Source: Thermomicrobiales bacterium (GTDB lineage: Bacteria; Chloroflexota; Chloroflexia; Thermomicrobiales; UBA6265). Taken from it: a stretch of DNA of 64,000 bases. The notes under the pieces were generated by a model. That model did no database searches. It saw nothing but the letters and a program-made list of their open reading frames with translations, and had not been told where the DNA came from. Position numbers and translations under genes: made by a program. Shown here one piece after another: positions 36,994-45,272 of this stretch (the stretch's first letter is position 1; the number at the start of each line of letters is the position of its first letter). The stretch is taken from assembly GCA_030447415.1 (NCBI GenBank), contig JAUJOZ010000003.1, positions 187,172 through 251,171 of the forward strand. Reading direction: 5' to 3'.

Positions 36994-37372
36994 TCACCGA
37001 TGCTTCCCGGCATCAATCGCCCTGGACCGACGGAAGCGTGGAAGGACCGGCCACGGTCGGACGCCGAAGTGCGCCGCGAGTGGAGGCATGCGCTCTGGGT
37101 GGACCGTCGGGCTCCGCCCGCCGTACTCCCTCGTCCATCTGATCGGTGGTGAAGACCGCCTCGGGTTCGTCGTAAAAGCGGTCGAGGCCGGCCGCCGTGT
37201 GGAACTCGATGACCCGGACCAGCTCAATGCCGGCGTTACAGCCGGCGTGAAGGATCCGCCGCGGCGTGGCTACGTAGGAGCCGGCCGGGGCGCACATGAC
37301 CTTGCCCTCCAGCTCGACCCAGTTCGCCGCGCGGTCGGGCTGCCCCCCGACCCCGACCTGCAGATGCTTCAC
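36994..37372 (-). pseudogene. Cupin-domain protein remnant
   Basis: A fragment of a cupin fold. After VELEGKVMCAPAGSYVATPR comes ILHAGCNAGIELVRVIEFHTAAGLDRFYDEP, which fits the second half of a single-cupin protein (the Pro-rich turn, the His in LHAG, then the C-terminal strand and the DRFYDE end). The N-terminal half with the first metal motif is missing. Near the 3' end the family-like LAAHFGVRPWPVLP lies in another frame, so there is also a frameshift at about 37090. The broken 5' end lies next to the broken 5' end of the glycosyltransferase remnant on the other strand. A functional short protein from 37013-37372 cannot be excluded. Confidence 0.6.
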
Positions 37373-37379
37373 CGTTGCC

Positions 37380-38095
37380 TGCTGCTGGCGTTCGGTGCTG
37401 CCGTCCTACCAGGACCCGGCGGCACTCCGCCCTGCACCATGCACCACCTGCGCACCGTCGTCTTCGACCTCTGCCCTGCCGCGCAGGCGGCGCCTGCTCG
37501 GCTCGGTCCGGGACCTCGACCGGCCTGTCGTCTACGCCACCTTCGGCACCGGCGCCACCAACATTCCCTTCCTCGGCGCTTCCTGGCGCCTGCGGTGGTG
37601 CTCGAGGGGTTGCGCACGAGACTGGCACGCTCGTCGTCACCGTCAGCGTGGCGACCTGGCGGAGCTGGGACCGCAGCCGCCCCACGTGCACGTCGAGCGC
37701 TACGTCCCCCAGAGCTTTGCTCCTGCCGCACTGCGACCTTGTCGTGACCCACGGCGGGCACAACACCGTGTTGGCGGCCGTGGGGCACGGGCTGCCGGTG
37801 GTCGTCATCCCGATCGCGGCCGACCAGCCCGAGAACGCCCAACGGTGCGCGGAGCTTGGCCTCGGTCGGGTGATCGGGCCGGACGACCGGACGCCGGCGG
37901 CGGTCATCGGCGCGCCGTCCGGGAGGTTCTGCGAGATCCGCGCTACCGGCAGAATGCCCAACGCCTACGCGACGAGATGGAGGCGCTGCCGGGGCCGGAG
38001 CGAGGGGTGGAGTTGCTGGAGCGACTGGCGGCCCAGGGGCAACCGGTGGTCGGGGTCCAGGCAGGTTTGCAAGGGGACCGGACGTACAGAGCCGC
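37380..38095 (+). pseudogene. Decayed MGT/UGT-family glycosyltransferase remnant
   Basis: Pieces of the C-terminal half of a macrolide-type glycosyltransferase (GT1) are spread over all three plus frames. RPVVYATFGTGATNIPFLGA lies around 37521, VVLEGL at ~37595 in a second frame, HETGTLVVTVSV in a third, and GDLAELGPQPPHVHVERYVPQS back in the first. HCDLVVTHGGHNTVLAAVGHGLPVVVIPIAADQ, the UDP-sugar-binding region with GGHNT, and GPDDRTPAAV lie in the third frame. REVLRDPRYRQNAQRLRDEM is in the first again. At least five frame changes are needed, and the N-terminal half is absent. The gene is clearly dead unless the assembly here is very poor. Confidence 0.8.
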
Positions 38096-38277
38096 ATGAG
38101 CCAGGTCGGCAAACGGCCAGCAGCCTCGCCGCGTTGCCGCCGCGGCACCGCGAGCAGTAGCCGACTCAAGCGTGTCCGCAACCTTGGGACAGAGGCGACC
38201 GGCATCGGCCGGTTACGCCTCCCGGGTTGTGTCGACGCGCCAGCCGATCTCGCCGCCCGCGTCCGCCGGAGGGGGCA

Positions 38278-38634
38278 CTAGCCGGTGAGTTCGCTCGCCT
38301 GCTGCTGGAAGGTCTCGAACAGCTGGGTGAGCTCGTGCCCGACGAACGCGGTGACGACGCCCATACCCTCCACCGTTAGCCCCGCCCGCTGGATGATGCG
38401 CCGGAACTCCTCGCTGGCCCGCACCCGGGCGAGCCGCTCCGGGTCGCCGCGCGCCAGCAGGAAGCCGTAGAGATCGCCGCCGTGCGGCTCCAGCGCCACC
38501 GGCTCGAAGGCCTCGACCTCCCCCCGCTGCTGGAGCCCGCCGAAGTACTTGATCGCCTCGTTGAACACCTGCAGCGCCTGCTGCTCCCGACCGCGGACTA
38601 CGTGGCCCCAGCCGACAAAGAGGGCGTTCGCCAT
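38278..38634 (-). CDS. Conserved hypothetical protein, about 118 residues
   Basis: A compact protein starting MANALFVGWGHVVRGREQQAL. It has alternating short strands and helices (FEPVALEPHGGDLYGFLLARGD, then a helix around RASEEFRRIIQRAG, then GVVTAFVG). The pattern suggests a dimeric alpha/beta-barrel (ferredoxin-like) fold such as stress-responsive or monooxygenase-like barrels, but I cannot name a family. The ATG at 38634 has an excellent AAGGAGG, so it is surely expressed. The frame extends upstream to 38880 without protein character. It sits next to decayed genes and before nuoE on the other strand. Confidence 0.75.
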   Translation of the reverse strand: MANALFVGWGHVVRGREQQALQVFNEAIKYFGGLQQRGEVEAFEPVALEPHGGDLYGFLLARGDPERLARVRASEEFRRIIQRAGLTVEGMGVVTAFVGHELTQLFETFQQQASELTG

Positions 38635-38968
38635 CGCGTGCCTCCTTTGCTTGTCGCGCCGGCCCCAATCGAGGGGCGGCCCTTCGGAGCCGCCGGCGCG
38701 GGAGCCCGCGCCGGACCCGCAGCTCCTTGTGCCGGGACCGCAGCAAAGCGCGTGCCACCCGCGTACTTCCCCCACGCGGGGTCGCGGACATGCCGTATCC
38801 GGCAGGAGCGACCACATCGAATGGCCGCGCGAGCCCCCTCGCAGCCGACCGCAGCTGGCGGCGCGCCGGTCGACCGCCACGCACCAGAGAGCCGCTGGCC
38901 GGCCTCTGCCCTACCCAGGCCGGGGGGCGGGCGGGCGAAGCCCGCGCGCGATATAGTCCCGCCGTGCG
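38635..38968. other. Gene-free stretch upstream of nuoE
   Basis: Very GC-rich, with several open frames in all directions but none with protein-family character. It must contain the promoter of the 118-residue protein on the minus strand, which I could not locate. Confidence 0.5.
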
Positions 38969-38997
38969 TTGACGCCCCCAGGGGTCGAACCTATACT
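38969..38997 (+). promoter_or_regulatory. Strong nuoEF promoter, apparently producing a leaderless message
   Basis: TTGACG (38969-38974), a 17-bp spacer and TATACT (38992-38997) make one of the best promoters in the window. The expected start of transcription (39004-39006) coincides with the GTG at 39006. Confidence 0.75.
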
Positions 38998-39005
38998 CGC
39001 CAGCG

Positions 39006-39665
39006 GTGATTGGTTTTCTCGACTCGCCCGTGGGCGGCGCGGTCGGGCGCGGGCAGGGGGACGGGGTGGCGGACGCGGGTCCAGGTCCAGGTCAGGCGCT
39101 CGCCCAGGGCCACGGCCAGATTGATCTCGACGTGGTCCGGCGGCTCGTGTCGCACCTGCAGCCGCAGGACCACCAGGAAGCGCAGGAACTGATCCTCGCC
39201 GCCCTCCAGGAGATCAACGAGCATTTCGGTTACGTCTCCCTCGAAGCGGCCGAGATCGTCGCCGACCACCTCGGAACAACAGTCAACCGGGTCTACGGGC
39301 TCCTCACGTTCTACGCTGACTTTCGAACGGAGCCGCGCGGCCGTCACTTCATGCTTCTCTGCCATGGCATGTCCTGCTACGTCATGGGGTCCCAGCAGCT
39401 CGTGCAGGACCTCCATGATCGCTACGACATCGCGGACGGCGAGACGACGGCCGACGGTGAGTTGACGCTTCAGGTCGTCAACGGGTGCCTGGGCGTGTGC
39501 GACCGGGCGCCGATCGTCAAGCTCGATGACGCCTTCTACGGCGACTTGACGACCGAATCGTTGAACGAGGTTATCCAGCGAGCGATTGCGGCGCGGCGCG
39601 CCGCCGAGGTAGGTCATGGCAGCGACGGAGCCGGCACCCGCTCCCTCCCCCCTTCCCACCCTTAG
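39006..39665 (+). CDS. NADH dehydrogenase-type [2Fe-2S] subunit NuoE-like
   Basis: A 219-residue thioredoxin-like ferredoxin of the NuoE/HoxE family. The N-terminal helical part (QEAQELILAALQEINEHFGYVSLEAAEIVADHLG, VNRVYGLLTFYADF) is followed by the 2Fe-2S domain with Cys pairs in CHGMSC and NGCLGVCDRAP. It passes electrons to the flavoprotein encoded next. GTG 39006 is the first start in frame and lies at the predicted transcription start. A GTG around 39066 is an alternative that would drop a Gly-rich head. Its 3' end overlaps nuoF by 50 nt. No other complex I, formate dehydrogenase or hydrogenase subunit is beside it. Confidence 0.88.
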   Translation: MIGFLDSPVGGAVGRGQGDGVADAGPGPGQALAQGHGQIDLDVVRRLVSHLQPQDHQEAQELILAALQEINEHFGYVSLEAAEIVADHLGTTVNRVYGLLTFYADFRTEPRGRHFMLLCHGMSCYVMGSQQLVQDLHDRYDIADGETTADGELTLQVVNGCLGVCDRAPIVKLDDAFYGDLTTESLNEVIQRAIAARRAAEVGHGSDGAGTRSLPPSHP

Positions 39666-41355
39666 CTCTCGCGCCGACTTTGAAGCGTTCCAGCGGCGGG
39701 CGCAGGACCGGTGGCGCCAGCTCTGGGAAGGTGACCGGACTGTCGTCAGCGTCAGCATCGGTAGCTGCTCCATCGCAAAGGACGCCCTGGCCGTCCTCGG
39801 CGCGTGCCGCGAGATCGCCGGCGACCGCGCCGTCGTGCGGGAGGTGGCTTGCGATGGCGCTTGCTGGATGGAGCCTTGGCTTGAGATTAAGCGCCCAGGT
39901 CAGCCACCCGTCATCTACGGCAATCTCGACCCGGGCGACGTTCCCGCACTCTTGGCTAATCAATTGGAAGGCAAGGCGATCGGCGTGCGCGCCGAGCAGC
40001 CGTTTAATTCCATCCCGCCACTGGCCGAGCATCCCTTCTACGCGCACCAACAACGGATCGTGCTCGCCAACGCCGGCGTGATCGACCCGTACTCGGTCGA
40101 GGAGGCGGTCGCCCGTGGCGCGTACAGCGCCTATCTCAAGGTCTTGTTTGACCTATCGCCGGAGGAAACCATCGCCGAAGTGACCGCGGCCAACATTCGC
40201 GGGCGCGGTGGTGCCGGCTTCCCGGCCGGGATCAAGTGGGAGAGCGGGCGGAAGGCCCGCGCCAGGCCCAAGTTCGTCGTCTGCAACAGCCACGAGGGCG
40301 AGCCCAACGTCTACAAGGATCGACGCATCCATGAGGGCGACCCGCACCGCATCCTGGAAGGGATCCTGATCGCTTGCATCGCGTGCGGTGCCGAGCGTGG
40401 CTACAACTACATCGGCGGCGAGTACCCCTTGGCGATCCAGCGCTTCAAGCGGGCCGTGGCCGACGCCGAGCGCCTCGGACTGATCGGCCGCAACGTCCTC
40501 GGCTCGGGCAAGGACGTCTTCTTCCGGGTCCGCACCGGCGGCGGCGCCTACATCTGCGGCGAAGGCTCGGCGCTCATGTACTCGGTCATGGGCGTCCGCG
40601 GCCAGCCCCGCACGAAGCCGCCGCGCTCGGTCGAAGAAGGGATCTGGAAGCGGCCGACCGTCGCGAACAACACGGAAACCCTGGCCGCCATCCCCGACAT
40701 CGTCAACAAGGGCGGCGCGTGGTTCGCCAGCATCGGCACCGAAAAGAGCAAGGGAACCAAGCTGATGACCGTCCAGGGCCCTCTCAAGACCATGGGTCTG
40801 GTCGAGGTGCCGATGGGCGTCACGATGCGCACCCTGCTCTTTGACGTCTGGGGTGGCATGCGCGAGGCGTCCCTCTTCAAGGGGGTGCAGACGGGTGGGG
40901 TCTCCGCCGGTCCCCTCACCGAAGAGCATCTCGACCTGCCCATCGACTTCGACTCGCTGGCTGATGTCGGCGGCATGCTGGGTTCCGGCGGCTTCGCGGT
41001 CTTCGACCAGCACGTCTGCGCCGTCGACTTTGCCCGTTATCTGACGGCGTTCAACCGGTATGAATCGTGCTCGAAATGCGTCCCTTGCCGGCTCGGCAAC
41101 CCGGCGCTGGTCGAGATCATCGACCGCATTCGCTTCGGGCGCGGATCGCTGGATGATCTGCCGCTGATCGAGCGGACGTCCAAGCACATCGTCGAGCTCT
41201 CCCTGTGCGGACTCGGCCAGGTCGCCCCGATGCCGCTGCTCGGAATGATGAAGCAGTTCGCCGATGAGTTCCGGGCGCATATCGTGGATGGTGTCTGTCC
41301 AGCCGGCGTCTGCCCGATCAGCGCCGGCGACGAGGCGCTGGCAGCAGGCGACTGA
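39616..41355 (+). CDS. NuoF-like NADH-binding flavoprotein with N-terminal thioredoxin-like domain
   Basis: A 579-residue diaphorase subunit, longer than complex I NuoF (about 440). An N-terminal thioredoxin-like [2Fe-2S] domain (GSCSIAKDALAVL and VACDGACWMEPWLEI) precedes the flavin/NADH domain with IRGRGGAGFPAGIKWESG, VVCNSHEGEPNVYKDR and GGGAYICGEGSALMYSV. The SLBB domain follows, then the [4Fe-4S] site in YESCSKCVPCRLGNP. It stops after DGVCPAGVCPISAGD without the two extra ferredoxin clusters of HymB/HndC. This layout is seen in NAD-linked formate dehydrogenases and electron-bifurcating enzymes. The catalytic partner is not nearby. Confidence 0.9.
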   Translation: MAATEPAPAPSPLPTLSSRADFEAFQRRAQDRWRQLWEGDRTVVSVSIGSCSIAKDALAVLGACREIAGDRAVVREVACDGACWMEPWLEIKRPGQPPVIYGNLDPGDVPALLANQLEGKAIGVRAEQPFNSIPPLAEHPFYAHQQRIVLANAGVIDPYSVEEAVARGAYSAYLKVLFDLSPEETIAEVTAANIRGRGGAGFPAGIKWESGRKARARPKFVVCNSHEGEPNVYKDRRIHEGDPHRILEGILIACIACGAERGYNYIGGEYPLAIQRFKRAVADAERLGLIGRNVLGSGKDVFFRVRTGGGAYICGEGSALMYSVMGVRGQPRTKPPRSVEEGIWKRPTVANNTETLAAIPDIVNKGGAWFASIGTEKSKGTKLMTVQGPLKTMGLVEVPMGVTMRTLLFDVWGGMREASLFKGVQTGGVSAGPLTEEHLDLPIDFDSLADVGGMLGSGGFAVFDQHVCAVDFARYLTAFNRYESCSKCVPCRLGNPALVEIIDRIRFGRGSLDDLPLIERTSKHIVELSLCGLGQVAPMPLLGMMKQFADEFRAHIVDGVCPAGVCPISAGDEALAAGD

Positions 41356-41402
41356 CAAGGGTGACCCGGCCGCGGGGATGGCGACCCGTCGCCGAACGGA
41401 CT

Positions 41403-42401
41403 CTAGCGATCGAGAGCGGTCACGGTTGCAGATCCCGTCGCACTCCGGTCCGCCGGCGCCTCGTCGCGTCCCCCAGTTGGGCCCCGTGCGGCAAGGAGCA
41501 GCACGCCGCCAAGCACGAACCCCGCCCCGAGCCATTGCCCCATCCCCAGCGCCTCGCTGAGAAAAACCGCGGCGATCACGATCGCCACCACCGGCTCCGC
41601 GGTTGCCAGAATGCTTGCCTCGCTCGACGGTAATACTTGCAGCCCCAGCGTGTAGAGGACGATCGGGACCAGCGTCGTGACAACCCCGTTGTAGCCCGCG
41701 ACGGCCACGATGCCACTCGGTGGCGGCCAAACGGTGGGTGACGTGGCGAGCTTCACCACCACCAGCCCCATCGTCCCCAGCGCCAGGTAGTAGCTCAGAA
41801 CGGTGACCGCTCGGTACCGCGTCAGGAGCGGCTTGCCGATCAAGCTATATGCCGCGTAGGTCACCGCGGAGACCAGCCCCAGCGCGACGCCCAGCACGTC
41901 ACCCCGCAGGTTTGCCGGCCGGTAAGCTTCCACGACCAACGCGCATCCGGCGAACGACAGGACCAGCGCGAGCAGCTTGCGGCCAGTCAACGCCTCGCCG
42001 AGGAAGAGCGTCGCTCCCACGGTGACCAGCGCAGGCGCCAGGTACAGCAGCACCGTGCCCACCGCCACACTGGTCAAGTCGTAGGCGTAGATCAGCGCCA
42101 CATAGAAGACGGTCACGGCGATCAGGCCGAGGACGAGAAAAGTTGGGAAGTCCGCGCGCCGGATGCGAAAGGCGCTCCGGTCGGTCATCGCCAGCCACCC
42201 GCACAGTAGCGCGGTCGCGGTCGCCGCACGGATCGTCACCAGCGTGACCGGGTCGACTTCCACTCGGTCGAGGAGCACCTCGTACGACGGTCCGATGGTG
42301 CCCCACAACGCCGCCGCCGCGAGGACGCTGAGGATCGCGCGCGGACGTCCCGTAGGGCGTTCCCGGGCCTCCCCATTGAGAATCGTGGAGGAATCACCCA
42401 A
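41403..42401 (-). CDS. EamA-family transporter (drug/metabolite transporter)
   Basis: A ten-helix DMT-superfamily permease of about 330 residues with two EamA repeats. The first begins SVLAAAALWGTIGPSYEVL and ends near GVALGLVSAVTYAAYSLIGK; the second is YYLALGTMGLVVVKLA through LSEALGMGQWLGAGFVLGGVLLLA. EALTGRKLLALVLSFAGCALV and the repeat-end SSEASILATAEPVVAIVIAAVFL are typical. The likely start is TTG 42401, overlapping the upstream ocd-like gene; no ribosome site is clear and the frame is open further. Substrates of this family (amino acids, purines, drugs) cannot be predicted. Linkage to the amino-acid enzyme suggests an amino acid or derivative. Confidence 0.87.
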   Translation of the reverse strand: MGDSSTILNGEARERPTGRPRAILSVLAAAALWGTIGPSYEVLLDRVEVDPVTLVTIRAATATALLCGWLAMTDRSAFRIRRADFPTFLVLGLIAVTVFYVALIYAYDLTSVAVGTVLLYLAPALVTVGATLFLGEALTGRKLLALVLSFAGCALVVEAYRPANLRGDVLGVALGLVSAVTYAAYSLIGKPLLTRYRAVTVLSYYLALGTMGLVVVKLATSPTVWPPPSGIVAVAGYNGVVTTLVPIVLYTLGLQVLPSSEASILATAEPVVAIVIAAVFLSEALGMGQWLGAGFVLGGVLLLAARGPTGGRDEAPADRSATGSATVTALDR

Positions 42402-43383
42402 GGTCGATCGTCGTCCCCGCACCGGTGTCGCGAGCGCGGTCGAACGCCCGGCGGGCGACGACGACATCCTGGACCGCGTTGCCGACTGACTTGAACAGCG
42501 TCACCTCGTCCTCACGGAGTCGCCCCGGCGCGACGCCGGAGGCGACCATGCCCAGCTCGCGTGCGACGTGGCCGCGCTCGATCAGCCCGTCGCGGAGGGG
42601 GATGATGAGGTCGCCCGCTTCCGCCAACACCGCCTCGACCGCATCGACGACGACGGTCGCCCGGCGCACCGTCCCCGGTGGCAATTCCTGCATCTCCGGG
42701 GTGTATGCCCCGACGGCGTTGATGTGCGTCCCGAGCCGAACATCCGCGTCGTCGAAGACCGGTGTGCGCGAGGTAGTCGCGGTGCAGATGATGTCGGCCT
42801 GTCGCACCGCGGACGCGGCGTCTGTGGTGGTTTCAAGCATCGGCACCAGGTCCGGCCAGTCGCGCGCCACCGCACTACGAAAGCGCTCCAGGTTCGCCTC
42901 GGTGACGTCGACCGCAATGACCCGTTCGATCGGCCGGACGGCGCAGACGGCGGCGATCTGGGTCGCACCCTGCGCGCCGGCACCGATGGCGGTCAGAACG
43001 AGGCTATCGGGCCGGGCTAAGAGATCAGTGGCGGCGCCTGAGACCGCTCCGGTGCGCAGCGCCGTGAGGTACGTCCCGTCCACGATCGCCAGTGGCTCAC
43101 CCGTCTCCGGGTCGAGCAGGCAGACCAGCGCGTTGATCACCGGTAAGCCGCGCGCCCGGTTGCCCTGAAACACCGAGACAACCTTGAGCCCGAGCGCCCC
43201 CATCGCCGGAACGTGGGCCGGCATGAAGAGCGCGTCGGCCGTTCCCACCTCGACCGGGATGACCGTCCGCAGGGGCGAGGCGGTGCGCCCTGCCGAGAGC
43301 TCGGTGAACGCCGTCTTCATCAGCTCGATCGCGTCCCGCATCGGAACGAGACGCCGCAGTTCTGCTCTCGTCAGCGCGAGCAC
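42394..43383 (-). CDS. Ornithine cyclodeaminase / mu-crystallin family protein
   Basis: A 329-residue NAD(P)-dependent enzyme. The N-domain shows ELMKTAFTELSAGRTASPLRTVIPV, and LGLKVVSVFQGNRARGLPVINALVCL and TYLTALRTGAVSGAATDLLA surround the substrate and hinge region. GAGAQGATQIAAVCAVRPIE is the dinucleotide-binding loop, and FKSVGNAVQDVVVARRAF ends the protein. The family includes ornithine cyclodeaminase, alanine dehydrogenase and pyrroline-carboxylate reductases; motifs alone do not decide the substrate. GTG 43383 is preferred over TTG 43389 because GGAGGG is 6 nt from it. The EamA gene overlaps its end. Confidence 0.9.
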   Translation of the reverse strand: MLALTRAELRRLVPMRDAIELMKTAFTELSAGRTASPLRTVIPVEVGTADALFMPAHVPAMGALGLKVVSVFQGNRARGLPVINALVCLLDPETGEPLAIVDGTYLTALRTGAVSGAATDLLARPDSLVLTAIGAGAQGATQIAAVCAVRPIERVIAVDVTEANLERFRSAVARDWPDLVPMLETTTDAASAVRQADIICTATTSRTPVFDDADVRLGTHINAVGAYTPEMQELPPGTVRRATVVVDAVEAVLAEAGDLIIPLRDGLIERGHVARELGMVASGVAPGRLREDEVTLFKSVGNAVQDVVVARRAFDRARDTGAGTTIDLG

Positions 43384-43455
43384 CTTCAACCCTCCATCCT
43401 TGGCGCAGGTCCAGTTGCTAACCGGGGCATCAGCTTTCGGGCCGAAGGCCGGCGG

Positions 43456-43484
43456 AGTGTACCGGGCGTCCCGCGCCGGCGCAA
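43456..43484 (-). promoter_or_regulatory. Candidate promoter of the ocd-like gene
   Basis: On the minus strand TTGCGC (43484-43479) and TACACT (43461-43456) are 17 bp apart, about 75 nt upstream of the start. Confidence 0.5.
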
Positions 43485-43506
43485 CGCCGGGTGGTCGTCG
43501 GGCCCG

Positions 43507-43515
43507 TGCTATACT
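43507..43515 (+). promoter_or_regulatory. Extended -10 promoter element for SH3-domain gene
   Basis: TGC-TATACT at 43507-43515 within GTGCTATACTCCCGG, without a good -35. It matches the elements at rpsO, nusA and glmR. Confidence 0.55.
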
Positions 43516-43594
43516 CCCGGCCGCCCGCTCGACCTTACGTCTACCTCACCGGCCGGGTTGTTCACGACCCGCCTCCAGCCTCTCAACCGGAGCG

Positions 43595-44146
43595 ATGACC
43601 GACACCGGACTCAGCGAGCGCCTCCGCCAGCAATCCCGCCGTTCCGGCCTGATGGTCGGGGTATCGATGCTGCTGACGATCGCGATTTGCGTCGGCGTGT
43701 TCGCGGCCTCCTATGCTCGGTTAGGTTCCCTCGCCAGCGACTTTGTCCCGCAGGAGGCGACGTGGATTCCGACCGTGGACGCCGGCGGCACAAGGATCGC
43801 CCAGGCAATGCTCACGCCGGCGCGACCGCCCGCACCGACGCGAACGTCGACCGACGCGAACGCGGCCGGCAATCTGAGCCCCACGCCGCTGGCCACAGCG
43901 ACCGCCACCGCCGCGGCGTTCCAACCGACGCACCAAGCCAACAGCGCCACGCAGATCAACTTCCGATCGTCGCCGGGGGTCGCCCCGGATAACTCCAACC
44001 GGATTCGTGCTCTAACGCTAGCCGAGCCGCTCCAATCGTTGAACGAGGAGCGGACCGTGAACGGCGAGGTGTGGATGAAGTTCCGGGACGAGGATGGCGA
44101 GGAAGGCTGGATCCGGGCAATCGACGCCGAAGACTACGTCCCGTAG
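43595..44146 (+). CDS. SH3-domain membrane protein
   Basis: A 183-residue single-pass protein. A short cytoplasmic head (LSERLRQQSRRSG) is followed by one helix (LMVGVSMLLTIAICVGVFAAS), a long Thr/Ala/Pro linker (about residues 60-120) and a bacterial SH3-like domain, INFRSSPGVAPDNSNRIRALTL through WMKFRDEDGEEGWIRAIDAEDYV. The topology places the SH3 domain outside the membrane, where it could bind cell wall. ATG 43595 follows CGGAGCG. tyrA starts 48 nt downstream. Confidence 0.82.
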   Translation: MTDTGLSERLRQQSRRSGLMVGVSMLLTIAICVGVFAASYARLGSLASDFVPQEATWIPTVDAGGTRIAQAMLTPARPPAPTRTSTDANAAGNLSPTPLATATATAAAFQPTHQANSATQINFRSSPGVAPDNSNRIRALTLAEPLQSLNEERTVNGEVWMKFRDEDGEEGWIRAIDAEDYVP

Positions 44147-44194
44147 CGAGTGTTGTTGAAGCCGGAGCGGCGACAGGAAGGAACGGCAGCCCGC

Positions 44195-45244
44195 ATGCAG
44201 CGCGTGACGATCCTCGGACTCGGCCTGGTTGGCGGTTCGATCGGACTCGGTTTGCGGCGATGGTCGGCAACGAATGGCGAGGGCGGCCAGCCCGCGCTAG
44301 AGGTCACCGGCTTCGACACCGATTTGGAGCAGCAGTCGTATGCCGAGAAGCTCAAGGCGGTCGACCGCACCGTGTGGGACCTTGCCAAGGCCGTGCGCGA
44401 AGCCGACCTCATCGTCGTCTGCACGCCAGTCGCCGCGATGGAGGAAACATTCGTCGACATCGCGCCGCATCTGAAGCACGGGGCCGTGGTCACCGACACC
44501 GGCTCCACGAAGGCGCAGGTGCTGGAGTGGGCGAACCGATTGCTGCCGCGCACAGTGGCGTTTGTCGGCGGCCACCCCATGGCCGGGAAGTCGCAGAGCA
44601 TCGAAGCGGCCGAGGCCGATCTGTTCAAGGGCGCCACCTGGTGCGTCGCCCCCTCGATCAATGCGTCGGAAGACGCCATCCGCAACGTCCTCGGCATGAT
44701 CGCCGCGCTCGGCGCTGAGCCTTTCTTCATCGACCCAGTCGAGCACGACGCCTTCGTCGCGGGCGTCAGCCACCTCCCCTTCGTCCTGTCGGCCGCCCTG
44801 ATGCGCAGCGTCAGCCGCGACCCGTCCTGGCGCGACATGAAGACCCTTACGGCGGGCGGCTTCCGTGACGTCAGCCGCCTGGCCTCGGGCAGCCCCGCGA
44901 TGCACCGTGACATCCTGCTCACGAACCGGGACGCCATTGGCCGCTGGATCGACGCCTACATCGCCACGCTCACCGAGGTCCGGGAGACGCTACGCAAGGC
45001 GCCTGAGGACGCATCAGCGCCCCTGACGGAGTTCTTCGACCAGGCTCGCGACGCGCGGGCCGAGTGGGCGACGCAGACGACCCGAGAGGGCGAACTCCTT
45101 CAGGGGACCGAAGCGGACCTATCGCCGGAGAAGTTGGGCGACCAGATGAGTCGGATGCTTCTCGGAGGCTTCGCCCGCCGGCGGAAGAACGTCCTGGAGC
45201 GGACCGGGGGCGCCGCTCAGCGCCGCGGCAAGCGCGACGCCTGA
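44195..45244 (+). CDS. tyrA: Prephenate dehydrogenase
   Basis: A 349-residue enzyme of tyrosine synthesis (prephenate to 4-hydroxyphenylpyruvate). The Rossmann start VTILGLGLVGGSIGLGLRRW, ADLIVVCTPVAAMEETF, VTDTGSTKAQVL and the catalytic His region FVGGHPMAGKSQSI are clear. The helical dimer domain has HDAFVAGVSHLPFVLSAALM and GFRDVSRLASGSPAMHRDIL. There is no ACT domain; the ~65-residue C-terminal tail is charged. An arogenate specificity cannot be excluded. ATG 44195 has AGGAAGG somewhat far upstream; an earlier frame start at 44150 lies right after the SH3 gene stop. The only other aromatic-pathway gene in the window is aroQ, about 8 kb away. Confidence 0.93.
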   Translation: MQRVTILGLGLVGGSIGLGLRRWSATNGEGGQPALEVTGFDTDLEQQSYAEKLKAVDRTVWDLAKAVREADLIVVCTPVAAMEETFVDIAPHLKHGAVVTDTGSTKAQVLEWANRLLPRTVAFVGGHPMAGKSQSIEAAEADLFKGATWCVAPSINASEDAIRNVLGMIAALGAEPFFIDPVEHDAFVAGVSHLPFVLSAALMRSVSRDPSWRDMKTLTAGGFRDVSRLASGSPAMHRDILLTNRDAIGRWIDAYIATLTEVRETLRKAPEDASAPLTEFFDQARDARAEWATQTTREGELLQGTEADLSPEKLGDQMSRMLLGGFARRRKNVLERTGGAAQRRGKRDA

Positions 45245-45272
45245 CCTCGATCCCGATCAGTCGTCGGCCGTT

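Noticed and set aside
40153..41730. Open frame of 525 codons on the minus strand opposite nuoF
   Set aside because: Antisense to a complete NuoF with conserved cofactor motifs; no protein family visible.
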